DNA of 8,526 bases from Deltaproteobacteria bacterium (GTDB taxonomy: Bacteria; Desulfobacterota; DSM-4660; Desulfatiglandales; Desulfatiglandaceae), in NCBI GenBank assembly GCA_019314425.1, contig JAFCZI010000081.1:1-8526 (forward strand). The letters run 5' to 3'. The position numbers and the translations under genes were made by a program. The notes beneath the pieces were generated by a model. That model saw only the letters and a list, made by a program, of their open reading frames with translations. It did not search any database and was not told where the DNA came from. Below, in pieces: positions 6,802 through 8,526 of the stretch. Every line of letters starts with the position of its first letter. Positions within the stretch are counted from its first letter, which is position 1.

Positions 6802-6863
6802 CCCCTACCCACCCAATCTTTTAATGCACGCATTCCCGTAGGGGCGGATCTGTGTGTCCGCCC
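6802..6863. repeat. Palindromic intergenic repeat (GTAGGGGCGGA...TCCGCCC type)
   Basis: GGGCGGA (6842-6848) and TCCGCCC (6857-6863) form a perfect 7-bp stem with loop TCTGTGTG. CCCCTAC (6802-6808) pairs with GTAGGGG (6838-6844), sharing the GGGG of the first stem, so two alternative hairpins are possible. The CCGTAGGGGCGGATCTGTGTGTCCGCCC form resembles a repeat I recall as scattered through many deltaproteobacterial and cyanobacterial genomes; copy number here cannot be tested. It lies 50 bp upstream of mltG and could also affect its 5' region. Confidence 0.55.
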
Positions 6864-6874
6864 TTCTCCGATAC

Positions 6875-7009
6875 CTAAGGAACGTGGCTACGACTCAGGT
6901 TCGACAGGTTTTCAAGGAAGGTCCTGGTCGGGGGGGACATTCTCTGATTTTCCCGGTAAGCGATGCTCACATCCAGGAAGAGCGTCTGGTCATGCTGTAG
7001 ATCGATTCG
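6875..7009 (-). pseudogene. C-terminal remnant of a LysR-type transcriptional regulator
   Basis: Minus-strand translation gives 44 residues ending at TAG (6877-6875): RIDLQHDQTLFLDVSIAYRE, then NQRMSPPTRTFLENL and a short tail. The strand LFLDVSIAYR followed by SPPTRTFLENL matches the usual end of LysR substrate-binding domains (LAYRK..xLSPAARAFLxLL). The helix-turn-helix domain and most of the effector domain are absent. Similarity begins exactly beside the inverted repeat at 7010-7028, so the gene seems to have been cut there. The identification rests on this short conserved end. Confidence 0.6.
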
Positions 7010-7318
7010 TGACTTTTTACGAGGCCATAAAATTTACGGATACCATAAAAATAATGCAATTGACACGATTTTTTATGATGGATCATGCCCCACTTGAGAT
7101 TGGTTTTCACCTGAGTGAACCCCGGAGGTTTCGGGCTTTCGTTCGGACACTATTTAATTCGGTGCTTCGTGAGAATCTGAATCCAAACATTACTGTTATG
7201 GAAGTAGATGCCAATATGGAGAATACGGCGTTTTCAAAAGCTGTTATTGACGTAGCGTTGATTTTTTTTTAAAATTCGAAATTCTGGGATGAAAGGTTTA
7301 TGGTCCCGTAAAAAGTCA
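7010..7318. repeat. 309-bp segment bounded by 19-bp inverted repeats
   Basis: TGACTTTTTACGAGGCCAT (7010-7028) and ATGGTCCCGTAAAAAGTCA (7300-7318) are inverted copies matching at 17 of 19 positions. A 13-base part of the same repeat is at 2835-2847, and a weaker relative (ATGGCGTTGTAAAAGGCC) is at 7333-7350. The segment inside carries a C-terminal gene fragment (7075-7272) but no transposase. It could be a non-autonomous mobile element or two copies of a dispersed intergenic repeat that happen to face each other. No target-site duplication was identified. Confidence 0.5.
7075..7272 (+). pseudogene. Probable C-terminal fragment of a UPF0261/Tm-1-like ATP-binding protein
   Basis: A 65-residue frame from ATG 7075 to TAA contains FVRTLFNSVLRENLNPNITV, then MEVDANMENTAFSKAVIDVAL. 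The pattern of a helix, NL-x-P-x-I, then V-x-E-V-D-A and A-F-x-x-A resembles, from memory, the C-terminus of UPF0261 (Tm-1-like) proteins (ELDAHINDPAFAEA). The usual DAHIND is altered to DANMEN, consistent with decay, and the frame ends in a run of ten T. The N-terminal 300 or more residues are missing, and upstream the frame runs into antisense mltG. The family call is tentative. Confidence 0.4.
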
Positions 7319-7367
7319 AAATCTATCTGTAGATGGCGTTGTAAAAGGCCCCCTGTATTTGAGGTGT

Positions 7368-7426
7368 AGTGGTTTTTCAGGATCGTCGGGTATACATGTA
7401 GTATGTTGAGATGCCGAAAAACCACT
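7368..7426. repeat. Inverted repeat with 11-bp arms
   Basis: AGTGGTTTTTC (7368-7378) and GAAAAACCACT (7416-7426) are perfect inverted arms around a 37-bp centre. Outside the arms there is partial further pairing (GGTGT against GTTGC). Between 7273 and 7560 no gene is visible. The stretch also holds a small hairpin CTGAT-aatc-ATCAG (7484-7497) and an 8-bp direct repeat TCATCAAT (7517-7524 and 7531-7538). It looks like repeat-derived intergenic sequence. Confidence 0.5.
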
Positions 7427-7560
7427 GCAACGCAGTAGATGGGACTGTTTATATTGCCATCAAAGGTTAGTTCGACATCAATGCTGATAATCATCAGCCC
7501 AAGGGGGGTGGACAGGTCATCAATCAGAAATCATCAATTAGTACGTATCGATCCAAAAAA

Positions 7561-8109
7561 TTGGTGGTGGGTATTTCCGGAGCAAGTGGCGTCATTTATG
7601 GCGTCAGGTTGCTCGGCTTGCTCAGGGAAACCGATTTTGAAACGCATCTAATCGTTTCCGATTCCGGAAGGCGAAACATCGAAATCGAGACCGAATACAG
7701 CACCGGTGAGGTCGAAGCCATGGCGGATCAGGTGTATGAAAATCGGGATGTGGGCGCAGCGCTGGCCAGCGGATCTTTCCTGACCTGCGGCATGGTGGTG
7801 GTGCCCTGTACGATTAAAACCCTTTCGGGAATTGCCAATTCCTATACCAACAGCCTGCTTGAGAGGGCTGCGGATGTAAACCTGAAGGAGGGCCGGAAAC
7901 TGGTTCTGGTGGTCAGGGAAACCCCCCTCCACAAGGGTCATCTTCGGTTGATGACTATGGCAGCTGACATTGGGGCTCATATTTTGCCCCCCGTGCCCTC
8001 TTTTTATCACCAACCGAAAACCCTTCAGGATATTATAGATCAAACCATCGGAAAAATTTTTGACTACCTGGGCATTGAGCACGAACTGTTCAGGCGATGG
8101 GAGGGGTGA
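7561..8109 (+). CDS. ubiX: Flavin prenyltransferase UbiX
   Basis: It makes prenylated FMN, the cofactor of UbiD-type decarboxylases, from FMN and dimethylallyl phosphate. The 182 residues follow the E. coli-type UbiX almost throughout: VVGISGASGVIYGVRLL (FMN loop, 2-18), ETHLIVS, SGSFLTCGMVVVPCTIKTLSG (70-90), NSLLERAADVNLKEGRKLVL, VRETPLHKGHLRLMTMAADI (118-137) and PPVPSFYHQP (143-152). Length is typical and the C-terminus (ELFRRWEG) is complete. The start is unclear. Homologues begin M-(K)-K/R-L-VVGISG. Here KKLVVGISG is encoded, but the codons before are Y-R-S with no ATG or GTG back to a TAG at 7468, so TTG 7561 or GTG 7564 is the only usual choice, with no Shine-Dalgarno. No ubiD gene is in the window. 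A role in ubiquinone/menaquinone-like synthesis or aromatic decarboxylation is open. Confidence 0.94.
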   Translation: MVVGISGASGVIYGVRLLGLLRETDFETHLIVSDSGRRNIEIETEYSTGEVEAMADQVYENRDVGAALASGSFLTCGMVVVPCTIKTLSGIANSYTNSLLERAADVNLKEGRKLVLVVRETPLHKGHLRLMTMAADIGAHILPPVPSFYHQPKTLQDIIDQTIGKIFDYLGIEHELFRRWEG

Positions 8110-8210
8110 TTTGTTGTTTCCATTTATAGTAAAGGTCCGTGTGAAAGGCTGACGCTTCATAGAGCATAAACCGGAAGCAACTCAAAACACATGATTAATT
8201 GAGGCGAAAC

Positions 8211-8526
8211 GTGATTAAAAAAGCGGTTATGGAAAGATGGAACAGAGAAAATTCCGCCGAATTATACCATGTTCGAAACTGGGGGTCGGGTTACTTCGAC
8301 ATATCGGAAGAGGGTAACGTGATCATTCGGCCCATTCGTCATAAAAAAGAGATTACCGTATTTAGTTGGAAAACTTAAAGCCTGCCATATGCTGGATCGT
8401 CTTCAGTGCCGGATTCCTGGGCCATCGAACATCTTTTTCCCATTATGCCCATCCACCGGCTTAACGAAATGCCATCGTGCCTCGCGAACCTGACCGACAT
8501 TACCTGCGATTCCGATGGCAAAATTG
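8211..8526 (+). pseudogene. speA: Arginine decarboxylase (SpeA) remnant with large internal deletion (continues past window)
   Basis: GTG 8211, with GAGG 6 nt upstream, opens a frame whose start is a normal biosynthetic arginine decarboxylase N-terminus: WNRENSAELYHVRNWGSGYF, then DISEEGNVIIRPI. It ends at TAA (8376-8378) after 55 residues. From about 8397, in the same phase, a much later part of the enzyme begins: [20 protein letters not shown], then [15 protein letters not shown], running off the edge. In SpeA these two parts are several hundred residues apart, so the PLP-binding barrel is missing between them. Same-phase joining with a single stop at the junction points to one internal deletion. 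It is not expected to encode an active enzyme. An assembly join of repeat-like sequence is a less likely alternative. Confidence 0.85.

Noticed and set aside
6571..7074. Upstream part of the plus-strand frame leading into the 7075-7272 fragment
   Set aside because: It is antisense to mltG, the repeat and the LysR remnant; only the last 65 residues look like protein.
7648..8160. 170-codon minus-strand frame
   Set aside because: Antisense shadow of ubiX.
1..8526. CRISPR array, tRNA or rRNA genes
   Set aside because: No regularly spaced repeats and no tRNA- or rRNA-like segments were seen.

Overview
The window looks like a chromosomal piece of an anaerobic, respiring Desulfobacterota (deltaproteobacterial sulfate-reducer type) bacterium. 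The basis is the gene content: an Hmc/Tmc/Dsr-type heterodisulfide-reductase-like Fe-S protein paired with a NarI-like membrane cytochrome b, a sensor kinase with periplasmic c-type heme motifs, and a probable selenoprotein. The genus cannot be fixed from the sequence.

Left half (1-5100, all on the minus strand, so read right to left): a predicted promoter with two 10-bp palindromes (5054-5098) and a small Cys-containing leader ORF precede a five-helix cytochrome b subunit (4251-4916). Next is an HdrD/HmcF/TmcB-like protein with two [4Fe-4S] motifs and CCG-type cysteine motifs (2854-4131). Its reading frame contains one in-frame UGA exactly where relatives have a conserved Cys (ECGHA becomes E-UGA-GHA). 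A perfect 8-bp hairpin starts 15 nt after the UGA. This is best read as one selenocysteine protein of 425 residues, not as two genes. After a 197-bp gap come a 760-residue hybrid sensor kinase (374-2656) and, overlapping it by one base, a response regulator that runs off the left edge. The sensor has CXXCH and CX4CH motifs in its periplasmic domain. A plausible reading is a membrane redox module (quinone side through cytochrome b, thiol/disulfide or cytochrome side through the Sec/CCG protein) lying next to a heme-based redox-sensing two-component system.

Right half (5100-8526): a worn accessory stretch. Intact genes are mltG (minus, 5678-6751) and ubiX (plus, 7561-8109, with no clear start codon). 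Around them are fragments: a frameshifted piece of an Old Yellow Enzyme-family oxidoreductase (5108-5384), an unrecognised ORF (5385-5639), a LysR C-terminus (6875-7009), a probable UPF0261/Tm-1-like C-terminus (7075-7272) and an arginine decarboxylase (speA) remnant with a large internal deletion at the right edge (8211-8526). Inverted-repeat elements lie between the fragments (6802-6863, 7010-7318, 7368-7426), and one of them begins exactly where the LysR fragment ends. Repeat-associated rearrangement followed by decay would explain this layout.
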